DNA of 64,000 nt, from positions 129,001-193,000 of the forward strand of contig NZ_LPXO01000007.1 of assembly GCF_001482405.1 (NCBI RefSeq), given 5' to 3'. The position numbers and the translations under genes are program-made. Under the pieces are notes generated by a model. It searched no databases. It saw only the letters and a program-made list of their open reading frames with translations, and was not told the origin of the DNA. Positions 17,015-25,231 of the stretch are shown here, piece by piece. Position 1 is the first letter of the stretch. Each line of letters starts with the position of its first letter. The DNA comes from Pseudoponticoccus marisrubri (GTDB taxonomy: Bacteria > Pseudomonadota > Alphaproteobacteria > Rhodobacterales > Rhodobacteraceae).

Positions 17015-18265
17015 TCAATACCCGCAGAACTCGGTCGTGGCGATGACCTCAGCGGCGCCGTTGGGCGCGGTAATCAGGTCGACATGGCCGTCATTGCGCA
17101 GGATGTCGACCAGCTCGCGCACCTGCTCGACATCGAAGCCCGCATCGGCAAGGGCCACCTCGGTCGGGGCGCTTTCCTCGAGCCGGCAGCCGCTGTCCTC
17201 GATATAGGTGAGCAGCGCCTCGGAGCGGCCGATCAGGTCGCGCGGGTGCAGGCCATGCGCGCCGCAGAGCAGCGACGACAGGTAGGCGGAGGGGCCGTCG
17301 AACTCGAGGAAACCATCCGTCTCCAGCAGGTCGGCGATATCGGCCGCGTCGTTCTCGGCCAACCCGTAATCGCGCAGGATGCCGGGCAGCTCGGCCTCGT
17401 AGAGCACGCAGGCGTTCTGGCGGAAGGCCAGCAGCACCTTGGTCATCGGCTCGCTGCGCTGCGAGGGGTCCATCACCCAGTGCAGGAACGGGTCCGGCGG
17501 GATGTAATCCGGCGGCACCTGCCCGGCCGGTTGCGGCGCCGGGGCGGCATTGCCGGCCGGCGGCGGAGGCAAGGCGGTGGCGGTCCGGGTTGCGGCTTGG
17601 GCTGCTGGCGGAGGCGGCATGCCCGTGGCGGTCTGGGTCGTTGCCTGGGCCGCTGGCGGGGGCGGCAATGCGGTGGCCGTTTGCGTCGCCGTCTGGTTCA
17701 TCCGCGGCGGCGGGGGCATCGCCGTGGCCGTCTGGGTCGCCGTCTGGTTCATCCGAGGCGGTGGCGGCAGCGTGTCGGCCGTTTGCGTCGCCCTCTGGTT
17801 CATTCGTGGCGGCGGGGGCAGTGCGGCGGCAGCTTGCCTCCCGGCCTGGTTCATCCGCGGCGGCGGCGGCATCGCGGCAGCAGCTTGCGTCCCGGTCGGC
17901 GCCATCCGCGGCGGCGGCGGCAGCGTGCTGCCGGCCTGTGCCGGGACGCTCCAGCCGAGATGGCCCAGCGCGGCGACGTTCGGGCTGGCGCAGAGCTCGG
18001 CGCCCAGCCGGACTGCACGCTCGGCATGGGTGGCGCGGCCGCTCGTCACCCAGCCCGCGAGGATGCGTTCGGCCTGCGCCAGGGCGATGCCGGGGATGCG
18101 CGCGGCCTCGGCCCGGGTCAGGCGGCAGCCATGATCGCGGGCGGCCGCCAGCACCGCCGCCTCGGGCGCGGCCGTGCCCTGCGCCCCGCCCGGCCCCGGC
18201 AGGACAAGCGCCATCAGGGCGGCGGCGCAAAAGGCGCGCCGCGCGGTCAATCGATCCGTTCGCAT
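17015..18265 (-). CDS. Exported repeat protein: triplicated two-Cys domain with Pro-rich minisatellite linker
   Basis: 416 residues, with a Sec signal peptide (about 1-28, [15 protein letters not shown]). Three diverged copies of a ~60-residue domain occur: about 34-95 ([12 protein letters not shown]...ELCAS), 276-336 ([12 protein letters not shown]...LLCGA) and 351-416 ([12 protein letters not shown]...EFCGY). Each has a Cys near the start and one at the end, which could form a disulfide in the periplasm. Between copies 1 and 2 lies a Pro-rich array of seven units. AAAGGAA stands 7 bases before the ATG. No function is recognised; it is not part of the cobalamin operon, which converges on it. 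Confidence 0.75.
   Translation of the reverse strand: MRTDRLTARRAFCAAALMALVLPGPGGAQGTAAPEAAVLAAARDHGCRLTRAEAARIPGIALAQAERILAGWVTSGRATHAERAVRLGAELCASPNVAALGHLGWSVPAQAGSTLPPPPRMAPTGTQAAAAMPPPPRMNQAGRQAAAALPPPPRMNQRATQTADTLPPPPRMNQTATQTATAMPPPPRMNQTATQTATALPPPPAAQATTQTATGMPPPPAAQAATRTATALPPPPAGNAAPAPQPAGQVPPDYIPPDPFLHWVMDPSQRSEPMTKVLLAFRQNACVLYEAELPGILRDYGLAENDAADIADLLETDGFLEFDGPSAYLSSLLCGAHGLHPRDLIGRSEALLTYIEDSGCRLEESAPTEVALADAGFDVEQVRELVDILRNDGHVDLITAPNGAAEVIATTEFCGY
17573..17923 (-). repeat. Coding minisatellite: five 51-base and two 48-base units
   Basis: Units start at 17923, 17872, 17821, 17770, 17719 (51 bases each, protein form [17 protein letters not shown]), then 17668 and 17620 (48 bases, form [15 protein letters not shown]). 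Units 4 and 5 are nearly identical in protein, so the array has probably expanded recently. A truncated unit (LPPPPAGN) follows. Confidence 0.9.
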
Positions 18266-18482
18266 CGTCAATTCCTTTCGGTCTGTCGGCCACCGCCGGA
18301 CGCGGGTCACGAGACACATTGGAACCTGGCAAACACCCCGCATCCCAATGATGCGCGCGCGGCCCGTCGCGGGGCCCGTTGAAATATCCTTGGTCTTTCC
18401 CGGCAGGCGGGTCGGAAATCACTTGCCGCCGCGTCAGCCTAGCCTAGCGGCCCGGTTTCTCAAAGCGCGGATCGCACCCGCG

Positions 18483-18977
18483 CTAGAACGGATCCTCGCC
18501 GGCCTGCATCTCGATCAGCCGGCCCAGCGTGCGGTCGAAACTCTCGAAATCGGCGCCCAGCACGGATTCCAGCTTGGCCTGGAAGGCCGCGGCCAAGGGC
18601 AGCAACTCGCGCATCAGGGCGCGGCCTTCCTCGGTCAGGGTCAGGTGCACCAGCCGCCGGTCGCGCGCCTGCGGACGCTTGGCGATCAGGCCGCGGGATT
18701 CGAGCCGGCTGGCAGTGCGGCTGACCTTGGATTTCTCCATCACCACGGCGTTCTCGATATCGCGCACCGAGGCACCACCGGAATGGGCCAGGTGCACCAG
18801 CACGCGCCAGTCGGGGATCGAGATGCCGAAGCGGCTGCGATACTCGCGCGCGAGCCGCTCGCTGAGGAACTGTGCCGCGACCGCCGCGCGATAGGGGGTG
18901 AAACCGGTCAGGTCGAACTCGGGCAAGCCCTCCATGCCCGTTCCTGCGCCCTGCTCGCTGTCATCGTGCCCTGCCAT
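18483..18977 (-). CDS. MarR-family transcriptional regulator of the homogentisate cluster
   Basis: 164 residues. Winged-helix DNA-binding core: [39 protein letters not shown] is the helix-turn-helix, and [18 protein letters not shown] is the wing. Flanking helices (N-terminal [22 protein letters not shown]-terminal [20 protein letters not shown]) form the dimer interface. It is divergent from hmgA, with a 12-base palindrome midway, so it probably controls the cluster in response to an aromatic acid. In other bacteria this job is done by HpaR/HmgR-type MarR proteins; the ligand here is unknown. An in-frame ATG at 19024 ([10 protein letters not shown]) would place the start inside the operator and is less likely. 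Confidence 0.85.
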   Translation of the reverse strand: MAGHDDSEQGAGTGMEGLPEFDLTGFTPYRAAVAAQFLSERLAREYRSRFGISIPDWRVLVHLAHSGGASVRDIENAVVMEKSKVSRTASRLESRGLIAKRPQARDRRLVHLTLTEEGRALMRELLPLAAAFQAKLESVLGADFESFDRTLGRLIEMQAGEDPF

Positions 18978-19024
18978 GCGCGGGACATACGCAACCGGCC
19001 GCGCCGCGCCCAGCGAAAATTTCA

Positions 19025-19036
19025 TTGCATATGCAA
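19025..19036. promoter_or_regulatory. Palindrome TTGCATATGCAA, candidate MarR operator
   Basis: A perfect 12-base inverted repeat, 43 bases before the hmgA start and 47 before the regulator start. The position and size suit a MarR dimer controlling both directions. Confidence 0.65.
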
Positions 19037-19079
19037 CATTGCTGTGCCAGAACATCGCCAGCGAACCGGAGGAGACCCC

Positions 19080-20435
19080 ATGAACACCATGCGCCACCCC
19101 AGTGGCCTGATTCAGGCCGACCGCGACACGGGGCTCACGCCGGGCTACATGCCGGGCTGGGCCAATGATTTCGAGACCGAGGCTCTGCCCGGCGCGCTGC
19201 CGCAGGGCATGAACAGCCCGCAGAAATGCAATTACGGCCTCTACGGCGAACAGCTCTCGGGCACGGCCTTTACCGCCAACCCGCCCGAGCGGACCTGGAC
19301 CTATCGCATTCGCCCCTCGGTCAAGCATTCCGCGCGCTACACCCGGATCGACCTGCCCTACTGGGCCTCTGCGCCCAACGTGGACCCCGATGTCACCAGC
19401 CTGGGCCAGTACCGCTGGGACCCGGTGCCCCTGGGCGAGGACAGCCTGACCTGGCTGACCGGCATGCGCACCATGACCACCGCCGGCGACGTGAACACGC
19501 AGGTGGGCATGGCCGCGCATATCTACCTCGTGACCGAGAGCATGCAGGACGCCTATTTCTTCTCTGCCGACAGCGAGCTGCTGGTCGTGCCGCAGGAAGG
19601 CCGGCTGCGCTTCTGCACCGAGCTGGGGATCATCGACCTGGAGCCCAAGGAGATCGCGATCATCCCGCGCGGGCTGGTCTACCGGGTCGAGGTGCTCGAA
19701 GGCCCCTGCCGCGGCTTCGTCTGCGAGAATTACGGCCAGAAATTCGAGCTGCCGGGCCGCGGCCCGATCGGCGCCAACTGCATGGCCAATCCGCGCGACT
19801 TCAAGGCACCCGTGGCGGCCTTCGAGGATCGCGAGGTACCTTCGACCCTGACGATAAAGTGGTGCGGCCAGTTCCACGAGACGCAGATCCCGCAAAGCCC
19901 GCTGGACGTGGTGGCCTGGCACGGCAATTACGCGCCCTACAAATACGATCTGCGCAGCTACTGCCCGGTCGGCGCGATCCTCTTCGACCATCCCGACCCG
20001 TCGATCTTCACCGTGCTGACCGCCCCCTCGGGCGTTCCCGGCACGGCCAATATCGACTTCGTGCTGTTCCGCGAACGCTGGATGGTGGCCGAGGACACGT
20101 TCCGCCCGCCCTGGTACCACAAGAACATCATGTCCGAGCTGATGGGCAACATCTACGGCCAGTATGACGCCAAGCCCCAGGGCTTCGTGCCCGGGGGCAT
20201 GAGCCTCCACAACATGATGATCCCGCACGGGCCCGACCGCAACGCCTTCGAGGGCGCGTCGAATGCCGATCTGGGTCCCGAGAAGCTGGACAATACCATG
20301 TCCTTCATGTTCGAAACCCGCTTCCCGCAGCACCTGACCGCCTTCGCCGGGAAAGAGGCACCGCTGCAGGACGACTATATCGACTGCTGGGACAGCCTCG
20401 AGAAGAAGTTCGACGGCACGCCCGGCCGGAAATGA
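19080..20435 (+). CDS. hmgA: Homogentisate 1,2-dioxygenase
   Basis: 451 residues, the family's normal length. The iron-binding region is present: [18 protein letters not shown] (carboxylate Glu) and [18 protein letters not shown] (His). The N-terminal cupin-like part includes [20 protein letters not shown]. It opens the ring of homogentisate to maleylacetoacetate in the tyrosine/phenylalanine route. The start follows GGAGGAGACCCC. First gene of the plus-strand operon with fahA; the isomerase gene (maiA) that normally connects the two steps is not here. Confidence 0.98.
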   Translation: MNTMRHPSGLIQADRDTGLTPGYMPGWANDFETEALPGALPQGMNSPQKCNYGLYGEQLSGTAFTANPPERTWTYRIRPSVKHSARYTRIDLPYWASAPNVDPDVTSLGQYRWDPVPLGEDSLTWLTGMRTMTTAGDVNTQVGMAAHIYLVTESMQDAYFFSADSELLVVPQEGRLRFCTELGIIDLEPKEIAIIPRGLVYRVEVLEGPCRGFVCENYGQKFELPGRGPIGANCMANPRDFKAPVAAFEDREVPSTLTIKWCGQFHETQIPQSPLDVVAWHGNYAPYKYDLRSYCPVGAILFDHPDPSIFTVLTAPSGVPGTANIDFVLFRERWMVAEDTFRPPWYHKNIMSELMGNIYGQYDAKPQGFVPGGMSLHNMMIPHGPDRNAFEGASNADLGPEKLDNTMSFMFETRFPQHLTAFAGKEAPLQDDYIDCWDSLEKKFDGTPGRK

Positions 20436-20577
20436 CCAGCCCCCCCGGGCGCAGGCACCGCCCCGCGCAGGCGGCCCCAAGGCCGCTGACACGGGCGCGG
20501 CGCGCGATCGCCCGGGGCGGACGGCCCGGCAGCGGCGGGGGCGGCCCCCCGCCCGGGACAGACATGGAAGGACAGCA

Positions 20578-21837
20578 ATGCCCCTCAACCGCTCATGGGT
20601 CGCGTCGGCCAACACGCCCGACACCGACTTTCCGCTGAACAACCTGCCCTATGGCAGTTTCCGCGCCGAGGATGGCGAGCCGCATTGCGGCGTGGCCATC
20701 GGGGACATGATCCTCGACGCCACCGCGCTGGAACGCGACGACCTGCTGCGCGTCGAGGACGAGGACGAGGTGTTCTTCTTCGGCGACTGGACCGAGTTCA
20801 TGGCGCTCGGCGCGCAGGCCTGGGACAGCTACCGCGCCGCGCTGACCGCGCTTCTGTCCGAGGACGCGGCCGAGCCCGAGGCGCTGGTGCCCTATCTGGT
20901 GCCGCAGGCCGGCACCACGATGCTGATGCCCTTCACCGTCGCGGAATATACCGATTTCTACGCCGGCAGGCATCACGCCACCAATGTGGGCACCATGTTC
21001 CGCGGGGCCGAGAACGCGCTGCCCGCCAACTGGCTGTCGATCCCGATCGGCTATAACGGGCGGGCCTCCTCGGTGGTGGTCTCGGGCACGCCGGTCACGC
21101 GGCCCTGGGGCCAGCTCAAGGGCCCCGAGGACGACCTGCCGCGTTTCGCCCCCTGCGCGCGCTTCGACCTCGAGCTCGAGATGGGCGCCATCGTCGGCCA
21201 GCCCTCCGAGGGCATGGTCGACGTGGCCCGGGCGGACGAGATGATCTTCGGCTACGTGCTGCTGAACGACTGGTCGGCGCGCGACATCCAGGCCTGGGAA
21301 TACCAGCCGCTGGGCCCCTTCCAGGCCAAGGCGACCGCGACCACGATCAGCCCGTGGATCGTGCCCCGTGCCGCGCTGGAGCCGTTCCGCACCGCGACGC
21401 CCGCGCGCGAACGCCCGCTGCTGCCCTACCTGGCCGAACCGGGGCCCCTGCTCTACGACATCGCGCTCGAGGTCGCGCTTGCCCCAGAGGGCGGCGCCGA
21501 GACGGTGATCGCGCGGACCAACATGAACCAGCTCTACTATTCCGCCGCCCAGCAGCTCTGCCACCACACCACGTCAGGCTGCCCCATGCGGGTGGGCGAC
21601 CTGCTCGGCTCCGGCACGATCTCGGGCCCCGACCGGGACAGCCGCGGCTCGCTGCTGGAGCTCAGCTGGGGCGGCAAGGAACCGCTGACGCTCGAGGGCG
21701 GCGAGACGCGCAGCTTCCTTCAGGATGGCGACACGCTGACCCTGCGCGGCGCGGCCACGGGCGATGGCTACCGGGTGGGGTTCGGGGACTGCACCGGCAC
21801 GGTTCGCCCCGCCCCGTCCGATCCGCTCGCGCCATGA
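20578..21837 (+). CDS. fahA: Fumarylacetoacetase
   Basis: 419 residues. FAH fold motifs: DFYAGRHHATNVGTMFRG, FDLELEMGAIVGQPSEG (metal-binding Glu residues), GYVLLNDWSARDIQAWEYQPLGPFQAKA, and CPMRVGDLLGSGTISGP. Hydrolyses fumarylacetoacetate to fumarate and acetoacetate, the last step of homogentisate breakdown. The 142-base gap after hmgA contains a GCGGCC/GGCCGC hairpin at 20471-20486 and a ribosome site GGAAGGACAGCA. A fumarylacetoacetate substrate needs either MaiA elsewhere or spontaneous isomerisation. Confidence 0.97.
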   Translation: MPLNRSWVASANTPDTDFPLNNLPYGSFRAEDGEPHCGVAIGDMILDATALERDDLLRVEDEDEVFFFGDWTEFMALGAQAWDSYRAALTALLSEDAAEPEALVPYLVPQAGTTMLMPFTVAEYTDFYAGRHHATNVGTMFRGAENALPANWLSIPIGYNGRASSVVVSGTPVTRPWGQLKGPEDDLPRFAPCARFDLELEMGAIVGQPSEGMVDVARADEMIFGYVLLNDWSARDIQAWEYQPLGPFQAKATATTISPWIVPRAALEPFRTATPARERPLLPYLAEPGPLLYDIALEVALAPEGGAETVIARTNMNQLYYSAAQQLCHHTTSGCPMRVGDLLGSGTISGPDRDSRGSLLELSWGGKEPLTLEGGETRSFLQDGDTLTLRGAATGDGYRVGFGDCTGTVRPAPSDPLAP

Positions 21838-21838
21838 G

Positions 21839-21870
21839 CTTTCATCTTTCCACAAATACTCCCGCCGGAG
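21839..21870 (+). repeat. Third, shortened copy of the TTTCATCTTTCC intergenic repeat
   Basis: Immediately downstream of fahA: CTTTCATCTTTCC ACAAATACTCCC, then CGCCGGAG. It matches the two copies near 2927 and 3088, minus their long GC-rich hairpin. Confidence 0.65.
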
Positions 21871-21913
21871 GCGTCCACCCCGCACCCGGCCCGACCGACA
21901 AAGGACAGATCAC

Positions 21914-22864
21914 ATGACCAAGGCCTTCGCATCCGCCGGCGACATGGAAGACAAGCAGATCAGCTTCACGCAGATCGGCGAGGGGCTCTATGCCTTCACC
22001 GCCGAGGGCGACCCCAATACCGGCGTCATCATCGGTGATGACAGCGTGATGATCGTCGAGGCGCAGGCCACGCCGCGGCTGGCGCGCAAGGTGATCGAGT
22101 GCGTGCGCTCGGTGACCGACAAGCCCATCAGCCACCTGGTGATGACCCATTACCACGCGGTGCGCGTGCTGGGCGCCAGCGCCTATGGCGCGCGCGAGAT
22201 CATCATGTCCGACACGGCCGCCGCGATGGTCGAGGAGCGCGGTCAGGAGGACTGGGAGAGCGAGTTCGATCGCTTCCCCCGCCTCTTCCAGGGCCACGAA
22301 GAAATCCCCGGCCTGACCCGCCCGACCACCACCTTCAGCGAGAGCATGACCGTCATGCTGGGCAAGCGCCGCGTCGACATCATGAAGCTCGGCCGCGCCC
22401 ACACCGCGGGCGACGCGGTGATCTGGGTGCCCGACCAGGAAGTCATGTTCACCGGCGACATCGTCGAGTACCACTCGGCCTGCTATTGCGGCGACGGGCA
22501 TTTCGGCGACTGGGAAGACACGCTGATGAACATCGCCGCCTTCGAGCCGCAGAGCATCGCGCCGGGCCGCGGCGACGCGCTTGTCGGACCCGAGAAGGTG
22601 GCCGAGGCGATCGCCAGCACCGCCGATTTCGTCAACTCGACCTACAAGCCCGTGGCCCGCATCGTCGCCCGTGGCGGCTCGCTGAAAGAGGCCTGGGACG
22701 CGGTGCGCGCCGAGTGCGACCCCAAGTTCAGCGACTACGCGATCTACGAACACTGCCTGCCCTTCAACGTGGCCCGCGCCTATGACGAGGCCCGCGGCAT
22801 CGACACCCCCCGCATCTGGACTGCCGCCCGCGACAAGGAAATGTGGGCGGCTCTGCAGGGGTGA
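21914..22864 (+). CDS. Metallo-beta-lactamase fold hydrolase, variant metal site
   Basis: 316 residues. The MBL signature is altered: THYHAVRVLGA replaces the usual HxHxDH, keeping the two His but losing the Asp and third His of site 2. The later ligands remain (GRAHTAGD and FTGDIVEYHS). The fold suits a one-metal hydrolase. It sits in the homogentisate operon between fahA and the flavin hydroxylase. Its start follows AAGGACAGATCAC. Exact substrate unknown; a thioester or lactone of the aromatic pathway is a possibility inferred from context. Confidence 0.8.
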   Translation: MTKAFASAGDMEDKQISFTQIGEGLYAFTAEGDPNTGVIIGDDSVMIVEAQATPRLARKVIECVRSVTDKPISHLVMTHYHAVRVLGASAYGAREIIMSDTAAAMVEERGQEDWESEFDRFPRLFQGHEEIPGLTRPTTTFSESMTVMLGKRRVDIMKLGRAHTAGDAVIWVPDQEVMFTGDIVEYHSACYCGDGHFGDWEDTLMNIAAFEPQSIAPGRGDALVGPEKVAEAIASTADFVNSTYKPVARIVARGGSLKEAWDAVRAECDPKFSDYAIYEHCLPFNVARAYDEARGIDTPRIWTAARDKEMWAALQG

Positions 22865-22869
22865 GCGCT

Positions 22870-23009
22870 GGTCCGCGCAGCGGCGATCTCTCCGGTGGAG
22901 AGATCGAGGCGCGAACGGGCGGAGCCCCGGCATGGCGCCGGTCCGCATAGCGGCGATCTCTCCGGTCGAGAGATCGAGCCGCGAACGGGCGGAGCCCCGG
23001 GGGACGAAC
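22870..23009 (+). repeat. Two tandem 70-base repeats with hairpins upstream of the flavin hydroxylase
   Basis: Copy 1 starts at 22870 and copy 2 at 22940. Each holds GATCTCTCC-GGT-GGAGAGATC (copy 2: GGT-CGAGAGATC) and ends in GCGAACGGGCGGAGCCCCGG. A partial third copy (ACGGGCGGCGCCCCGGA) follows near 23019. The 241 bases between the two genes hold no open gene. Confidence 0.85.
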
Positions 23010-23105
23010 CGGGCCGATCACGGGCGGCGCCCCGGACCATGAAGGATTTCCGCAGGGCGGGTCGGCGACCTGCCCTCGGCACGATCGCAAGAGGAGGAGA
23101 AGACC

Positions 23106-24734
23106 GTGCCCTTGGACGACCGCTACCAACTCGCCTTCCGGCTCTATCCCTATGAACGCTCGGCCGACCAGGACGCGGCCGCGCCCGTGCGCCACCCGGT
23201 CGTGGTGATGGGCGGCGGGCCCATCGGCATCGCCACCGCACTGGATCTGGGCCTGCAGGGCATCCCCGTCACCGTGCTGGACGATCACGAGGGGATCGGC
23301 ATGGGCAGCCGCGCGATCTGCTTTGCCAAGCGCTGCCTCGAGATCGCCGACCGCTATGGCTGCGCGCAACCGATGCTGGACAAGGGCGTGGTCTGGAACC
23401 TCGGCAAGGTGTTCCACGAGGACCGCAAGGTCTACGAGTTCAACCTGCTGCCCGAAGAGGGCCACCGCTTCCCGGCCTTCATCAATCTCCAGCAGCCCTA
23501 TTTCGAAAAATTCATGGTCGAGCGCGTCCGCGCGGCGCAGGCCGAGGGCGCGCCGATCGAGATCCGCGGCAAGAACCGGGTCGAGCGGATCGAGACGAAA
23601 GCCGACCACACCATCTTGCACATCGACACGCCCGAAGGCCCCTACACGATCCATGCCGACTGGCTGATCGGGGCGGATGGCGCCTCAAGCCCGCTGCGCG
23701 GCATGATGGGGCTCGATTTCGAGGGTCGCGTCTTCCAGGACAGCTTCCTGATCGCCGATATCCGCATGCTGTCCGACAGCTTCCCGACCGAGCGCTGGTT
23801 CTGGTTCGAACCCAGCCATGGCGCCGGCGCCTCCACCCTTCTGCACAAGCAGCCCGACGATGTCTGGCGGGTCGATTTCCAGATCGGCTGGGACGTGGAC
23901 CGCGCCGAAGAGCTGAAGGAGGAGAATGTCCGCCGCCGGCTGGACGCGATGCTGGGCGGCGATGTCGCCTACGAGATCGTCTGGAGCTCGATCTACACCT
24001 TCCAGTGCCGCCGCATGAAGCAGTTCCGCCACGGGCGGGTGATCTTTGCCGGCGATGCGGCGCACCAGGTCAGCCCGTTCGGTGCGCGCGGCGCCAATTC
24101 CGGCATGCAGGACGTGGACAACCTGGGCTGGAAGCTGGGCATGGTGATCCGCGGCGAGGCGCCCGACCGGCTGCTGGACAGCTATCACGAGGAACGCGCC
24201 TTTGGTGCCGACGAGAACATCCTGAACTCGACCCGGGCCACGGATTTCATCACGCCCAAATCGACCGCCAGCCACATGTTCCGCAATGCCGTGCTGGACC
24301 TGGCCGAGCATCACGCCTTTGCCCGGCCGCTGGTGAATTCGGGCCGCCTGTCGGTGCCCTGCACCTATGACGGGCTGTCGCTGACCGGTGCGGATGCGCT
24401 GCCTGGCGGACCGGCCCGCACGCGCCCCGGCAGCCCCTGTCCCGACGCGCCCGTGGGCAACGGGTACCTGCTGAACGCGCTGGGGGGCGGCTTCACGATC
24501 CTGACGCTGGATGCCGAGGCGCCCGAGACGCTGACCGAAGACGGTGTGACCGCGCGGCGCCACGCGCTCTCGGCACGTGACGATGCCAGCGGCGCATTGG
24601 CCGAGCGCTACCTGGGCAGCGCGGACAGGGCCGTCTACCTCGTGCGGCCCGATCAGCACGTGGTGGCCCGCTGGGACCGCTACGACGAGACCGCCCTGCG
24701 CGCCGCGCTGCGTCGGGCCTGTGGCAAGGAGTGA
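23106..24734 (+). CDS. FAD-dependent aromatic-ring hydroxylase (PheA/TfdB/MhpA-like)
   Basis: 542 residues, GTG start behind GAGGAGGAGAAGACC. FAD-binding elements: VVMGGGPIGIATALDLGLQG (dinucleotide fold), the mid-domain DG motif LIGADGASSPLRGMM, and IFAGDAAHQVSPFGARGANSGMQD (riboflavin-contacting GD motif). These define the single-component flavoprotein monooxygenases that add an OH to a phenolic ring. The C-terminal extension (after about 420) is the thioredoxin-like tail of the phenol hydroxylase type. The substrate is unknown. Lying in the homogentisate operon, it may convert a hydroxyphenylacetate to homogentisate, but this is inference. Confidence 0.8.
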   Translation: MPLDDRYQLAFRLYPYERSADQDAAAPVRHPVVVMGGGPIGIATALDLGLQGIPVTVLDDHEGIGMGSRAICFAKRCLEIADRYGCAQPMLDKGVVWNLGKVFHEDRKVYEFNLLPEEGHRFPAFINLQQPYFEKFMVERVRAAQAEGAPIEIRGKNRVERIETKADHTILHIDTPEGPYTIHADWLIGADGASSPLRGMMGLDFEGRVFQDSFLIADIRMLSDSFPTERWFWFEPSHGAGASTLLHKQPDDVWRVDFQIGWDVDRAEELKEENVRRRLDAMLGGDVAYEIVWSSIYTFQCRRMKQFRHGRVIFAGDAAHQVSPFGARGANSGMQDVDNLGWKLGMVIRGEAPDRLLDSYHEERAFGADENILNSTRATDFITPKSTASHMFRNAVLDLAEHHAFARPLVNSGRLSVPCTYDGLSLTGADALPGGPARTRPGSPCPDAPVGNGYLLNALGGGFTILTLDAEAPETLTEDGVTARRHALSARDDASGALAERYLGSADRAVYLVRPDQHVVARWDRYDETALRAALRRACGKE

Positions 24735-24739
24735 GCGCG

Positions 24740-24928
24740 ATGGCCCTGAACACCCAGCCCAATATCGCCGATCCCGACGAGTTCTATGCCGAGCTGATCC
24801 GCGCCCATGACGGGCTGAGCGACGCCGAGAGCGCCGCCTTCAACGCCCGGCTGGTGCTGCTGCTGGCCAACCACGTGGGCGACCGCGCCACCCTGACCGA
24901 GGCGCTTGCCGCCGCGCGCAAGCCCTGA
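24740..24928 (+). CDS. DUF2783-type small protein
   Basis: 62 residues. Sequence MALNTQPNIADPDEFYAELI starts a small helical acidic protein with the conserved HDGLSDAESAAFNARLVLLLANHVGD, which I recognise as the DUF2783 family. It starts 6 bases after the hydroxylase stop; a GTG at 24731 overlaps that stop. Families of this type commonly accompany flavin hydroxylases, so it may be an accessory. No function is known. Confidence 0.75.
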   Translation: MALNTQPNIADPDEFYAELIRAHDGLSDAESAAFNARLVLLLANHVGDRATLTEALAAARKP

Positions 24929-24935
24929 CCTTTCC

Positions 24936-24962
24936 CGCCGGGCGCCTGAACGGGGCCCGGCG
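24936..24962 (+). terminator. Hairpin after the homogentisate operon, possible terminator
   Basis: CGCCGGGC (24936-24943) pairs with GCCCGGCG (24955-24962) across an 11-base loop, 8 bases after the last stop codon. No T-run follows, so it may be weak or partly rho dependent. The 303-base gap to the paa operon (24929-25231) holds only this, the operator candidate and the promoter. Confidence 0.5.
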
Positions 24963-25119
24963 CGACGTCCTCGCGCACCCCGGACCGTTCCGGCGCGGCG
25001 CCCCCTCCCCGTTTTCCGACCCGACAGGCCGCAACCGCTGCGGCACGCCGCCCCTATGCGGCGGGCGACTTCCCGCGCATACTGCTTGACGATGTGACGG
25101 GAGGACCCATTTCTGACGT

Positions 25120-25154
25120 GTTACAAAAATTCCGGATCGCGAAAATTCGGTAAC
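25120..25154. promoter_or_regulatory. Candidate operator upstream of the paa operon
   Basis: GTTAC (25120-25124) and GTAAC (25150-25154) form an inverted repeat. Between them AAAATTC occurs twice (25126-25132 and 25142-25148), 16 bases apart. It lies just upstream of the predicted -35 box; an A/T-rich island in a GC-rich region is a usual sign of a regulator site. Confidence 0.5.
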
Positions 25155-25161
25155 TTTTTTC

Positions 25162-25190
25162 TTGCGCGAATCTTGGGCACCGCGCATAAA
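25162..25190 (+). promoter_or_regulatory. Candidate promoter of the paa operon
   Basis: TTGCGC (25162-25167) and CATAAA (25185-25190) have a 17-base spacer. A start near 25197 leaves a 35-base leader before the thiolase ATG, which has GGGAGGATCCGCTTC as ribosome site. Confidence 0.5.
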
Positions 25191-25231
25191 CCGACCGTAA
25201 GGTCGAGGAATATACAGGGAGGATCCGCTTC

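Noticed and set aside
17550-18134. Open frame on the plus strand rich in Gly/Val across the Pro-rich repeat
   Set aside because: It is the opposite strand of the repeat array; the minus-strand reading has a signal peptide, ribosome site and conserved domains.
22870-23009. Possible CRISPR array
   Set aside because: Only two full 70-base units with no variable spacers and no cas gene; it is a tandem repeat.
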